From Piromyces finnis (lineage: Eukaryota; Neocallimastigomycota; Neocallimastigomycetes; Neocallimastigales; Neocallimastigaceae): DNA of 64,000 bases. The stretch covers positions 62,001 through 126,000 of the forward strand of contig MCFH01000032.1 in NCBI GenBank assembly GCA_002104945.1. The letters run 5' to 3'. The number at the start of each line of letters is the position of its first letter. The stretch's first letter is position 1. Under the pieces are notes generated by a model. The model worked only from the letters and a program-made list of their open reading frames with translations, searched no databases and was not told where the DNA came from. A program made the translations under genes and the position numbers. Positions 13,353-26,707 of this stretch are shown here, piece after piece.

Positions 13353-14291
13353 AAGTAAGTAAGGAGGAAGGCTCTTTAATCTAGAAGGAAAGAAAAAAAG
13401 TTAAAACATTTTAGTATTGAATAACAATAAAATAATGGTTGTAATATTTATTTAATAATAATAGAAAAAAAAAAGAGAAAATCTAAAAAAAAAAAAACAA
13501 CATTTGAATATTCTTTTTTTAAGTGCGGTTAAGATGATTAAAAATAAGCAATCTTTTTTTTTTTTTAAAAAAAATCAAAACTTTTTACTCCTCTAAAAAG
13601 GTGTATAAAATACTATTTTTATCAATTTTTTTCCAATTGTTAATACTACTATTAACTATTAATGATCACGTATAAAAAAAAAAAAAAAAAAAAAAAAAGA
13701 AATATAATGAACCATTTTTTTTTTTTTTTAAAAAATTAAACTTTTAAAATAGGAAGGAAAAGCTTTTGATTAAAAATTAAAAAAAAAATTATTTTATTTA
13801 TTTATTAATAGATTAACGTTTTTCAAAAGAAAAAAGTAAAAAAAAAAAAAGTTAATTAGGATCATTCTCTTTATTTTTTTTTCTTTTCTTTTTTTTTTTT
13901 GGAAAAAGAAAAAGAAAAAGAAATGATTACGTTATTAGAATTATAATAATAGTAATTTTAAAAAAAAAAATAAAATAAAATAAAAAAAATAAATAGTACA
14001 TATATATATATAGTGTGTGTGTGTGTGTGTGTATGTATAATGAAAAAAAAAAAAATATTTAAATTTCAATATTTTCATTGTCTTTTAATAGCTTTTTTTT
14101 TTTTTTTTTTTTTCTTTTCCATCTTTTGATATATTCGTACTATAATTTGGTATAAGTATTAAAAAGTTATAAAAAAAATTTTTTTAATATATTATTTAAT
14201 AATTATATAAAGAATATATAGATATACATATTTCTTTTCATATTATATATAAATTAATAATTATTAAATGAATTAAACTGAAAAGTAGGTG

Positions 14292-14324
<33 letters not shown>

Positions 14325-14939
14325 ATAGAAGAATAATAAAGAATATTACTTGACATTTGACTAATATTATTATAATAATAATAAAAAAAAAAAAAAGGTG
14401 GATAAAATAAATTCTATTATAAATTGATTTATCTTGTTGTAAAAAAAAAAAATAAAAATAAAATACTAATAAAAAGATTGCTTATTTTAATAATTCTATT
14501 TTATTTTTAGCGAGTCTATCTCCATTTTATAGTGTATAGTGTTGTTCATTAAATTGTTGATTTCTAATAAATAAATGAAAAAAAAAGTTGAATTATACTG
14601 TTGTTGTTATTATTTATATTTATATATATATTTCTTCTATTGAAATAATTGATAATAATGGATTGTAAACTTTTTTTTTTCAAAAAAAAATAAATTGTTG
14701 ATTATATTGTGTATATATCTTTCATTTAGATTATTGTCGGTCGAAAGATTATTTAATTTTTTTTTTCTCCATTTTATAAAATATAGTAATTTTTTTTTTT
14801 ATCTTTTCTCTTTCTTTAAAAATAATATTATAGTATTATATATATGTAATATTAAATATTTGTATATAAACTTTTTTTTTTATTTATTTCTAATAAATAC
14901 TTTTTTCTTTTTAAAATAGAAAAAAAAAATTAAACTGCC
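9480..14939. other. 5.5-kb gene-free AT-rich spacer
   Basis: This is the upstream region of the 1138-residue gene and the downstream region of the PKA gene. It holds dozens of A and T runs of 10-30 bases, a TTA microsatellite at about 12190-12233, short AC and GT dinucleotide runs near 11994-12011 and 14014-14032, and TA-rich segments. Slightly less monotonous DNA lies at 11570-11860 but shows no coding pattern on either strand. I see no tRNA or other RNA gene. Confidence 0.65.
12190..12233. repeat. TTA microsatellite
   Basis: About 14 TTA units in the spacer between the 1138-residue gene and the PKA gene. Confidence 0.95.
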
Positions 14940-17900
14940 TTAAAAGTCCTATTTTTTTTTATATTATAGAATAGTATATTAAAAAAAAAATATGAATAAA
15001 ATGAAAGGTGGATCATAAAAAATTTTTTTTTTTTTTAAAATAATAATAATAATTACCTTGAATAATTCTTCATAAGGATCTTCACCTTCTTCACCATAAG
15101 AGACATTAATTTCGGGGTAGGATTCAAAGTGACCTGCATCACCTTCATAACGAACATTTGGAATAAATGGTGGTGTAATTTCTAAACGAGCGACTTTATC
15201 CCAATCAACACCAGCAAACCATAAATGATTCTTTATATCTTCACTTCCACCCTTTAAATTACCATAACGATTGGTTAAATCTGAAGTAATTAAATGCTTT
15301 AATAAATTTTTAACCACTGGATTAATATGATCTGGCCAATATATTTTACCAGCTAAAATCTTTTTATATAATTTGACACGATCTTCATCGTAGAAAGGTG
15401 GGAAACCACATAACATTTCATAGATAAGAATACCTAGGGTATACCAATCAATGGATTTACCATAGGCCTTCATTTGAATGGCTTCTGGGGCAAGGTATTC
15501 AGGTGTACCACAAAGGGTATAGGTAATATCTGGAACGTATTTTGCAAAACCGAAATCAATAATCTTGATATGACCAGTGTTATCCAACAATATATTTTCT
15601 GGCTTAAGATCACGATAAATAATATCCATAGAATGAAGATAATCAAAAGCTACAATAACTTCAGCAGCATAGAATTTAGCAACATTATTAGGGAAACGTT
15701 GATATCTTCTTAAACAAGTAAATAATTCACCACCACAAACATAATCGGTAAGGAAAAAGATATGTTGAGCATCTTGGAAGGTATTTTGTAATTTAACAAA
15801 GAATGGATGACGAACATTTTCTAAAATTCTCTTTTCATTCATGGTATGTTCTACTTGATGATTCTTGACGACACATGATTTTTTAATGGCTTTCATAGCA
15901 TAATATTTTCCATTTTCTTTAGAACGGACTAAATGAACTCTTCCAAAAGTACCAGTACCAAGAGTTTGTAAAATAATAATAGAATTCAAGTTAAAACTAC
16001 TATCAAGATTTTGTTTATTGGAAACCAATAATGGGTTGATGGTGGAAGGAACGACTGGAGGTACAACAAGGTTAGCATTTCTTTCTTGTTCTTCCTTTAT
16101 TTTCTTTTCTTGTTCTTCCATTTGTCTTTGTTGTTGTTGTTGCATTTGACGTTGTTGTGTTTGTTGTTGTAACATATGAATTAATTGTTGGTGTTGTTGT
16201 TGTTGTTGTTGTTGTTGTAATTGATGTTGTAATTGGAGTTGTTTCATTTGTTTTTGTTGTTGTAATTGATGTTGTAATTGGAGTTGTTGTAATTGTTTTT
16301 GTTGTAATTGTTGTTGTAACTGATTCATATTAGATGGTAATAATGGATTAATTATTGGTCGATTTTCTTTTTCATTGATGGCTGTTATGGTTGGTGGTGC
16401 AGCACTAGATGGAACAGTAATTAGAGGTGGTTGAATAGATTGTTCTTGTGGTTCTAATTTTGATTCTTTATCTTCTTCCTCTTCTTCTTCTTCTTTTATG
16501 GTTTCAAGTTCTTCTTCCTCTTCTTCTTCTTCTTTTATGGTTTCAAGTTCTTCTTCCTCTTCTTCTTCTTCTTCTTGAATTGTATCTATATTTCTTTCTT
16601 CCTTCATAATTGGCTCTGGTTCAGTTTCATTTTCTATTGGAGCTTCTGTCATGTCTTGATCCATAGCATCACTTTCAGGAATTTCTTCTGGAATTGACAT
16701 GATATTTAATGGTTTAATGAATACGTTTTCATTTATTGTATTTAATGATGACATCATTGGATTTTCATTTATTGTATTCAATGGTTTTATTGTAGAATTA
16801 ATAGTATTATTTACGATATTATTATTTATAAATGGTTTTTCTTCTTGAATCTTTATTTGTGTTGCCTTGTTAACTAATAAATATAAAAAAAATTATTATA
16901 TATGAATAATAGTGACAATAATAAAATGACATTTTTTTAAAATAATTGAAATCGACGGATTTTTATATAACATGTTTTTTTTTAATTAAAATAATTGATA
17001 TAGTTTGATTTTTATAAAATAATAGTTGTATAAATTTTATGTTTTTTTTTTAAGTAGAAAAATTTTATAATAAATAGATAATATTGGTGTGAATAAAGAA
17101 AATCAAGTCATGCTAAAAAATAATATTTATAATAAAAATTTTATATCAATAGATAGATAGAAAAAAAAGGGTTTATTTTACCTGGACTATCTGGAATGGA
17201 AGTAAGGTTAGGTTTATTAAAAGAATTTGCCTTTAATTTATTCAAGAGAGCACTAGTAGAACCAAAGTTTAAATTCATTTTATTATTAGCAAATGTATTC
17301 TTATTAGCGTAGGTACTTTTATAATTTTTAAAAGTATTTGGGAAAGGACCAGCATTAATATTTGGATGATTTAATTTTATATTGAATGGGAAAGTATTTG
17401 CATTATGAGGTGTATTGATGATTTTATTAATATTGGAGTAATTATTATTGGCAAAAGCGATTTTAGAATGATTAAGAGGTGGTGATATTGGTTTCTTTGG
17501 TGATTCTATATTCATTAAATCTAAAGTATTTTTACTTGGTAACTCTGGAACTTGATCTTCTTCTTCTTCTTCTTCTATAATACTATCACTAACTAATGGA
17601 TTATTGCTAAGGAATTTTCTATTATTGTTAAAAGCTATACGAAATAAATTATGAAAAAAAAATGTATTAATAAATCTCTTTTATCCTTATAAAAACTATA
17701 TAAAGAAGGGTAATTTGAAAATAGTATTAATAGTATTGATAAATGGTGTTGATACTGTTGATAGTATTAATAATATAGTAATATTAATAGCATTGATAAA
17801 ATTAATACTACTATACTATTAATACTATCAAAACCATCAACACTATTACCGTACTATTAATATTATCAATACTGTTACTGTACTATTAATATTATCAACA

Positions 17901-18421
17901 CTGTTACTGTACTATTAATACTATCAACACTATTACTGTACTATTAATACTATCAACACTGTTTTACTATCAACATTATGTTACTATACTATTAATACTA
18001 TTTATATTATCAACTCTAACACTATCGTTATTATATCATTAAAAAAAAAAAACTTACTTTTTGGTTGGAAATTGGATAAATTCTTATTTATTCCATTTTT
18101 ATTACTAATAAGTGGATGAAAGTTATTCTTAACATTTGAAAAAGTATTTTGACCAAGGGATGGGCCAACCTTGGATTGAAAAACGTATTTTTGAGTCGAT
18201 TTATTACTTAATTGAGTGTAGGCGTTGGTGGATGAAGAAGAAAGAGGATTTGTGATAGTATTGTTGGCATTAAACTTTGGAATACCTACTGATAAAGTTT
18301 CAGCTTCAATTTTAGTATTCATAGAATTCATAGGAATATCCATGACCATATTATTCTCTTTATTATTATCATGATCCATAGTCATATCATCACTTTCTTC
18401 TTCCTCCATTAATGGAGCCAT
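14940..18421 (-). CDS. cAMP-dependent protein kinase catalytic subunit with long Gln-rich N-terminus
   Basis: Four exons, 18421-18058, 17634-17182, 16873-15057 and 14948-14940, join in phase into 880 residues. The last exon is only nine bases (GAC TTT TAA) and completes the C-terminal FKDF, the hydrophobic FxxF end of PKA catalytic subunits; this supports the call. Residues 1 to about 570 are low complexity: Asn-rich, two near-identical poly-Glu blocks, then a Gln/Leu-rich part. The kinase domain runs from about 573 onward with GTGTFGRV near 578, AMKAIKK near 600, YRDLKPEN near 694, DFGFAK near 712 and the activation loop TLCGTPEYLAPE with the expected Thr. PKA phosphorylates Ser/Thr sites after release by cAMP from the regulatory subunit. 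Most family members are about 350-550 residues, so the N-terminal extension is long. The kinase class is very secure; the symbol is left open because the fungal paralogue cannot be told. Confidence 0.93.
17721..18001. repeat. 29-bp minisatellite with an inverted arm in PKA intron 1
   Basis: From 17822 to 18001 a 29-bp unit around ACTATTAATACTATCAACAC repeats; matching points fall at 17851, 17880, 17909 and 17938. The preceding segment 17721-17800 carries the reverse complement of the same motif (GTTGATAGTATTAATA), so the array could fold into a long hairpin. It lies wholly inside the intron 18057-17635. Confidence 0.88.
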
Positions 18422-21400
18422 AGTATTTTCAAAATTCTGTTTTATCCGTTTTTTTTTTTATTACATATATATAATATTTCATTTAGTCACTTTTTTCTTT
18501 ATATATTTTTTTAATGTTTTTATCATTTAATATACTATTATAACTTTTTATTTTTATCATTATTATTACCTTTTTTTGAAGAATAGTATTCTCTTCGGTC
18601 ATTAACATCTTGATTCTATATATATTACACTATTTATAACTGAAGATAATATTCAATAATTTAAAATAAAATAAAAAATTAATCACTGCCATTAAAAAAA
18701 TAGGCTTTGATAAAAAAATTTTTTTTTAGATTTAAATAAAATTAGTATTTTTATTGAACAGTTTTTAACAGATACTTCAAATGTAAAATGAATTGTTACT
18801 TATATATATTTGTATTTGTATATTTTTTATAAAGCCTATCAAGTTTGGTTTTAGCCTTAAAATAAATAATATTAATATTATTATTGTTGCTATTATTTTT
18901 TTCAATTACCGATCTTTTTTTTTTTTTAACAATTATTTTTATTGATCTTTTGAAAATTTTAAAACACTTTTATTGAAAAAGAATTTTTTTTTGTTACTTT
19001 TTTGTTTATCTGAAATTGTATATTTTTTATCAAATTTTTTGTCAAAATAATCTATTGTTAAAAAATACACATTGTATCTATTGTATCCGTATCCATTATA
19101 TACATTGTACACATATATATATTCTTTTTTTTTTCTCGGTTTAAAATAAAAATAAATTATAATTGTATATCTATTCTTTTTTCACTAGTGTAACCGACTT
19201 TTAAATCTTTTTGGGTAATACAACAAAGTTTATTGTCTCGTTATAGTATTGACTTTACAAATACTATTTTATCTAAATCTAAAAATAAAATTAAATATTT
19301 ATATATATATATAAATAAAGATAGATACTTTGACAAGTTTAACTTTTTGGAAATAGAATATGACGACGACAGATATTTATTTTAAAAAGTATATAAATGA
19401 AATTATTGTATTTCTCTTTGACAAACTTTTTTTTTTTTTTAAAAAAAAAAGAGGATATTCTTTTTGTTAATAAAAATAAAAAATTAAAAATTCTTTAAAT
19501 ATATATGTATATACTATTTTTTTTTCGAGATTTTAAAACTGAATTGACGACAAAGGAAGAAGCTTTTTTAAGAGTTAATAATATTAAAAAAAAACAATAA
19601 CTTTTATATATATGTTAATTTTTTTAATTAAATTATAATATATAAAAGTTATTATTTTCTTTTCTTTTTTTTTTTTTCCTTTTAACTTTAAATTATTTTA
19701 TTATTATGTTTTTTTTTTTAAAAAAAAAAAAGCTTCACAAGAAATATAAATATATTTAAATTTTGGTACTTTTTAAAAGTATTAGTACTACTTTGAATTA
19801 ATTTTTATCACTTTTTTTTTTTTGCTTATTTTTTTTATTATATATTTTCTTATGTCTATTTGTATCCTTCCTTTATTATATTATTTGAAGTAGGGTGTGG
19901 GTGTGGGTGGTGCTTGTTAATTGAATATAACAGATGAATAATTAGGATGTTGTATTAAGTAATAGATTATTAATTAAATTCTTTTATTTTTTTTTTAATT
20001 ATTAATAATTAGTGACACTCTCAATAATAATATAATCAACTTTTATTGATATTAATTCAACATTGAACTTTTTTTTTTTTTTGGATTGATTGAGAATTTA
20101 CAAAAAATTTCAAACTTTTTTTTTTTTATAAAAAGGATAAATAGAAAAAAAAAAATTTTTTTTTTATTTTAAAATTATTATTTTTTAAATTTTTTTATAA
20201 TAAAAAAAGTTTATTAAAAAAAAAAAATTAAAATTTTAAGGAAATGTAAAATGCGATGCCTTTTTTTTTTTTTTACAAGAAAAAAGCTTGAAGTTTTTTT
20301 TTTTTACAAGAAAAAGTTGGAAATTCAATTGAAGAAAGGAAGGAATATCTGAATATTTGAATAATTAAAGAAAAGAAAAGAAATAGTATTAATCAATGAA
20401 TTGATCTTGATAATCTATTAATTTTTATCTATGGCTATGAACATTGAAAAAAAAGGCCAAACCAACAATTTTGGTGCTTGCTTTTCTCGGAGATTTTTTG
20501 GTTATTTTAAACCACATTTTAAAAGAATAAATATTTAATAATATTTAATAATAATAATAATTATTATTATTATTAATTATAATAATTGATAAAATAATAA
20601 CTATTAATTATAATTATTAATAATAAATATTAATAAATACTTTTTAATTATAATATTTAATAATAATACACAATTATTAATTATTATTATTATTATTATT
20701 AAATATTTATTATTTATTAATTATTACTATTTATTATCCTATTTATTAATAATCCTATTATTCTATGATCCTTTTTTATTATTTTTAGTTTGTTTTTTTT
20801 ACACAATACTAATTAATTTATTTAAATAATATAATAAATTAAATTTATATTAAATATCTAATGAAACTAAATTTTAATAAATATAATATCGAAAATATTT
20901 AATTTATTTTATATTAAAGTTGATTCCTTGTCATATAAAATAAATTAAATATTAAAACAAAATAAATTAAAAAAATAATATTTTATTAAAAATAAATTGA
21001 TTTAATAAATTAAATTAATATATTATGAGTTATTTCATATTGTATAACAAACTTTATTTAATAATATTATTTTACTGGAAGGAATGGCTAAAATTTGGCA
21101 GGTTGGAGGGTTGAAAAAGATGAAGAGTTGAAAAAGAAGAAAGGTTGAAAAGTTAAAAAGTTGATATTAATAAAAAGTAAAGATTATTACTGTTCATTAC
21201 TATTTTGTTACTATTTAGTTAATCTTTGTTAATTTTTAATTCTTTTGTTTTATTTTTTAAAATTCCTTTTTTAGTTGTAAAAAAAAAAAAAGGTAAGAAT
21301 TGAATTTTTATAATGAAAATGCGGCAATGAATGAAAAAAACAAGCAAAAAAAAACTTTTTAAAATCAAGTTTTTTTTTTTTATTATTCATTAACAACAAA

Positions 21401-24400
21401 TCGGCGGTGATTTAAAAAAAAAAGCTTTTTTTTTTTTTCCTTTTAAATTTGAATTTGAAATCTATTTCAGTTTGAAAAAAAAAAAAAGTTTGAATTATTT
21501 TTTTTCTTTCTTTCTCTTTTACTAATAAACATTTAACAATCAAACAGACAAACAAACAAAAAAGTATGAAAATATAAAAAGCTTGCTTTTGATTTTGATG
21601 GATGACTTTTAAATGTATTTATTTTGATTTAAATTTAATATATGGTATCTAATATTTTATTGGTGGAAAATAATGTTAAAAAAAACGGCAGGAATGGGAA
21701 AGAGAGCCATTCAATTCATTTATAATGATAATGATATGAAATAAGGAAAAGAAAAATATAAAAGAGAAATAAATAATTAAAAGGAATGATTAAAAGAAAA
21801 TGGTAAAAGGAAAATTAATAGTTACAAAAATAGATTCATCCTATTTTATAGGACATATTCTATTATAAAAAAATTTTGTTCTATAGAAAAAAAATTAATA
21901 GTGGTGGTAGTACTAAAAGTCTAAAAGTACTATTAATTTATTACTTGTTGTAGTGTTAAACCTTGTTATCACCATAACTAGTATTAAATATTATTAAAAA
22001 GGAAGGGTCGAACCTCTATTTCTAATAATAATAAAACTTTTTATTATTTTTTAAACTGAAAAAAAAAAAAAAAAGAGTAAAAATGTTAATGTATGATCCA
22101 TCGATCGATCGAAAGGAATTAAAATTTATTTATCAAAAGTATTAAATAGAAAAATAAATTTTAATTCCTTTCAAAGTATAATACTACTACGATTAATACT
22201 AATAATAAGTAGAAGAAAAAAAAAGAATAGATTTTAATGTTTTTTTTAAAAAAAAAAAAAAAAAAAGATAGTATCGTTAAAATCGCCAAAAATCTAGGAT
22301 AAATACTAATTCATTATAATAAAATCACCATACAATCACATGTTTTATTCTAATTAAATTTATTCAAACAATACATTTATATATGTTGAATTAGCATTAA
22401 TAAAATAATATTAATTAAAGTTTATATTTCTTTCCAACCAACCAAAATTAAAACTATCATCAATTGTGTAACACATTGTAGTATAATACAATATATTTAT
22501 AATATATTATAATATATACGTAATACTAATTGTAATATATTATTAATACATTTGTACAACCTTTTTTTTAAAAAAAAAATGCCAAAATTTTATTTTCCGA
22601 CAATAAGTGCTGAAGGGTGAACTTTTTATTATTGTCATTATTATTATTATTATTATTATTTCAAAAATAAAAAAAAAAAAAAAAGAGGTTTAATTCTTTG
22701 GTATGTTATGTATATTGGTATTAAAAAGAATGAAACCGAAATTATCTATCTTTGAAGAGTTTTTTTTTTTTTTAGGGTAGATGGATGGTTATTTCAATTT
22801 AATTCCACTCTAGATTTAATTAAAATAAAATTTTCTTTTTAAAGTTATACATCATGAGTAAATTTAAAAATGTATCTACACCTTCCATTTCTTGGATTTG
22901 AAATTTAAAATATACTTGATATTGTCTTCTTTATTATCTTTGTTAACAAAAACTTAATTTGTTCCAATCGAATTCTAATGAAATTATTATTTCAAGAAGA
23001 TATTCTAAAAATACTTGTACGCGTAATAATAATTATTTTATCATATTATTATTCATAGATGAGATCAATAAAATAATTATCCAATACTGATATTTCTCCC
23101 CATTTTTTTTTTAGGAATGGAAACAATATCGGCCGGGTGATTTCTTCTTTATAAGAATTAAAAAAAAAAAGTTATTATCCCAAATTTGGTTAAATTAATT
23201 ATATATAAAAACTATGATTATTATTAGCAAAAGTTTTATTTTCAAAGAGATTTTTTTTTTTTTTAATCAAAAGAATTGTTATTAAAGGTAGTGCTCAATC
23301 GGGATACTCTCTCTGGATCCAAAGATTTTAAAGTTTTGTCTTCATCGATAAGAAATAGGCAAGAGTAGTAAGGAATTTCAAATAAAAAAAAAATAATATT
23401 TGGTAGATATGTGCATTTTTTTATTTTTTAAATGGGTATAAAAATTTTTTCTTTAAAATTATTAGTGTTATTGCTAATAGAGTAATAATCTTTTGACTAT
23501 CATTCCTTATTTAAACCATTTTTATGGAGAAAAAGAGAGGAAAAAAATGAAATAGGTTTAAAAAAGAAACTTGACTTTTTATACTACAACCGACCTAATC
23601 CTATACTACTAGAGAATGAAAAAAAAAAAGATATCTAGTATTTAAAAAAAAAAAAAAGAGTATGACTGTCCTTAAAGTAGGGGGGAGGTGAATCTATTAC
23701 TTTCTATATTTTTTCAATCCATTTCATTTCTTATTAGTAAAAAAAAAAAAAAAAAAGATATATCTATTCAAATCAATTCAAGTTCTTTAATATATATTTT
23801 ATTAAACTTGAGATTAAAAGAAATGATTTTTTTTTTTTGATTTTTGATTTATTAGGAAAAGAATTAATTAAAATATTTCAAAGCATCTTTATTTCTTTAG
23901 AGAATGAATTATTTCATCATTCTTGAATTTAATTAAAAATACCTCTTTACTCAATTTTCTTTTATCTTCTGTAGAATTAAAAAAAATGATTTACCTAAAA
24001 AAATTTTTTATTTTCAACTACTTATTAAACCCTATGGATAAATAAATAAAGAAAAAAAGAGGGCAGAAAACACCTTTTTTTCTATTAATGAAATAAGAAA
24101 AAAAAAAAAATAAAAAATGATGAGATTTCTATATAATATGTTTTTTTTTTTTTTTTTTTATGTTTTATCCCTACTAATTATCCCCAATTTTTTACATTTA
24201 TCATGAACTTTAAAAAGTTTTTATTAATAAAATTACTTTATTTTTAAATGAAAAAAAAAAAATCTTTCCTTTTTTTGTACAAAGATTCAGGTAATTTTTA
24301 TTAGATAAATAGAAGAAGAAGAAGGGAAAAAAAAAAGGCATTAAAATAGATCTATTTATTAATATTGATATTGATAAAATGGTTAATACTAATATATTGA

Positions 24401-26707
24401 TAATTTATACTTTATCCTAGATATTGGAAGGATTTAGCCAGAATTTCTAGCCAATGTTAAAAAAAAAAAAAAAAAGTATTTTTAACAATACATCATATAT
24501 CATAATTTATTATATGCAAATTTCAATATCAATATATTAACTATTATATCTTGAAATACATATAATAAATAGTATTTTTTTTTTTTTTTTTTGCTGCTAC
24601 AAAAGTATCACTCTAAAAGAGAATTTGTTCCAAACCATCAAACTTTCTGCCCCTTTTTTCATTTCGAATGAAATAATAATTATGTTTAGTTGTTATTTAT
24701 GACTATATTATAAAAGAATTATACATTACTAATGAATTTTTTTTTTACTTTAACAAGAATAGTATTGATGTTCTTGATTATTTATGGTGTTAGCCATTTT
24801 TTTAAAGTTATCAAACTTTTTATTTTCATCTTGCTTCTTTTCATAATCGGACGGCCAATAGTCACCAATAATTTAAGAGAAAATTTTTTTTTTTTTAGAC
24901 TAGAATACACATTTTCTAGTATTTATTTAATTTATGATTTAGGTAATATTAATAGTGATATAATAAATAATAAATGAAAAAAAAAAAAAATAATAATAAT
25001 AAAATATATAAAGATATAAAGTAAAAAAAAAAAAATTAAAGTTGCATAAAAGTTCAATAAACTCTGTAATTTGTACTCTATGGAATTGATTTCTACCGAA
25101 TAAATTAAAAGAAATAACATCAGGTAGGAATAGTGTGATGTCCACTAAAAACTCTCCCATGAGAGCTCATTAGATTTTCATTTCAAACATTGAACTCTGT
25201 ATTACTGGAACATTAGGAATATTCCTTTACCATATCAATACGATATCGGCGCTCTCTTGATAACATTAGGTAGTCTTACTAAACCTATCAAAAAAAGTAG
25301 CTTCATTAAGCTACTGATGATAAGGATTGTATTTTTTTTTTTTTTTTTTGTAAGAAAAAAAAAAAAAAAAAAACCGTGAAACCCTCTACCTATAGAATAT
25401 GTGAACCCGATGAACTGTAAAAAGCTTGTCCCTTCAAAATGTTTTTGTTCTGTCGTCTTATTGATTTATAGTTCAAAGTTAAAGTTCCACCACCAAAAAA
25501 AAAAAAGGTAACTATATATATTTGTATATTTGTATATAGTTATAAATTATTTTTCTTACTTTCATTTTAGGGTCATGGTTTGATAGGAATATTTAATAGA
25601 AAGCCTATCCAAAAAAAAAATGTGAATAAGACTTTTTTTTTTTTGAGGTAAAGATTTATTGAAAATATTTTATCACCTGTAGACACTTTATATAATTTTT
25701 TTTTTTTTTTTTTGTTAAAGAGATTAAAAAAAATAGAAATTGAATTGTATAGACTTTTTCCAAGGTCAAGTTTTGTTTTGTTTATTAATGGAAAAATAAA
25801 TAAACTACTCCATTTTTCCATTTTTTTTCCATTTTTTTTTTTTTTTTTTTTACAAAACCTAAATGATTCAGGGTTTGACGATGAGAGAAAGAATAGACTT
25901 TGAAATAGGGAAAATAAAAAAAATAAAAAAAAAAAATCGATTTATTATAATTTTTATTATTTTTATTATATAAATTTTTTTTTATTTATTTTTTTTTTTT
26001 TTATTTTTTTTACAAATTAAATTTGTAAAGTGAATTGTTAGAGAGTAAAAAAAAAAAAAAAAAAAAGGAAGAATTAAATAAATGGTTTAATACTAAAATT
26101 TTATTTTATAATGAAGAGGTGGTTGGTAAAGGATAACATTTTTTTTTAACTTTTTTTTTTTTTTTACTTTTCCCTCTTTGTTGCATTTTACATAAAATAA
26201 ATGAGGGTAAGTCATCCTTGAAATTAAGAGATAGTTTTTCTTTTTTTTTTTTTTTTTTTTTTTCCTTTACATCTTTTTTTTTTTTTTTTTTTTCCTTTAC
26301 AAATGTTGCTTATATTTTTTAATTCTTTTTAATTACTATTATTTTTTTTAAAAAAATAAAAAAAAAAAAAAAAAAAGTAGTAGTAGTAGTAGTAGTAGTT
26401 ATAATTTATTAACATTAATTTTATTATTAAAAAAAAAAAAATAATAACTAAATGATGATAATGGATTAATATAATTATATTTTATTTTTTCTTTTTTTTT
26501 TTTTAAATAAAAAATAATAAAAAAAAATTGTAAAATAAAAAAATATATATTTTCATTGTACTTTTAATATTTTTTTTTTTTATTATTTTTTCGTTTTTTT
26601 TTTTTTGTTCCATTTTAAATTTTGAAAAGATATATATATAAATAGATTATAAATATTTAGGGTAATCGTTGTTGTTGTTGTTGTTGTTGTTATAAAGATG
26701 ATATTAT
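18422..26707. other. 8.3-kb gene-free spacer
   Basis: This is the upstream region of the PKA gene and the downstream region of the VTC4-like gene. It is mostly homopolymers and TA-rich DNA. Patches with more mixed composition occur near 20450-20520, 21060-21150, 22880-23130, 23280-23360 and especially 25040-25480, but none gives a frame with sensible codon use and none resembles a tRNA. The 25-kb patch shares a 15-base word with 50.69 kb. Confidence 0.6.
25040..25480. other. GC-richer island of unknown nature
   Basis: This stretch is clearly less monotonous than its flanks (for example GATATCGGCGCTCTCTTGAT near 25241) and is interrupted by a T run and an A run near 25330-25372. It has no long frame on either strand. 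It contains TAACATCAGGTAGGA near 25115, also found near 50692. A decayed mobile element or a non-coding transcript are both possible; I cannot decide. Confidence 0.35.

Noticed and set aside
21990-22040. tRNA B-box-like GGTTCGACC on the minus strand
   Set aside because: The T-stem is mismatched and no A box, anticodon arm or acceptor stem can be found.
24732-25160. Several 60-80-codon frames on both strands
   Set aside because: They consist of Phe, Ile and Lys from homopolymers with no conserved pattern or splice support.
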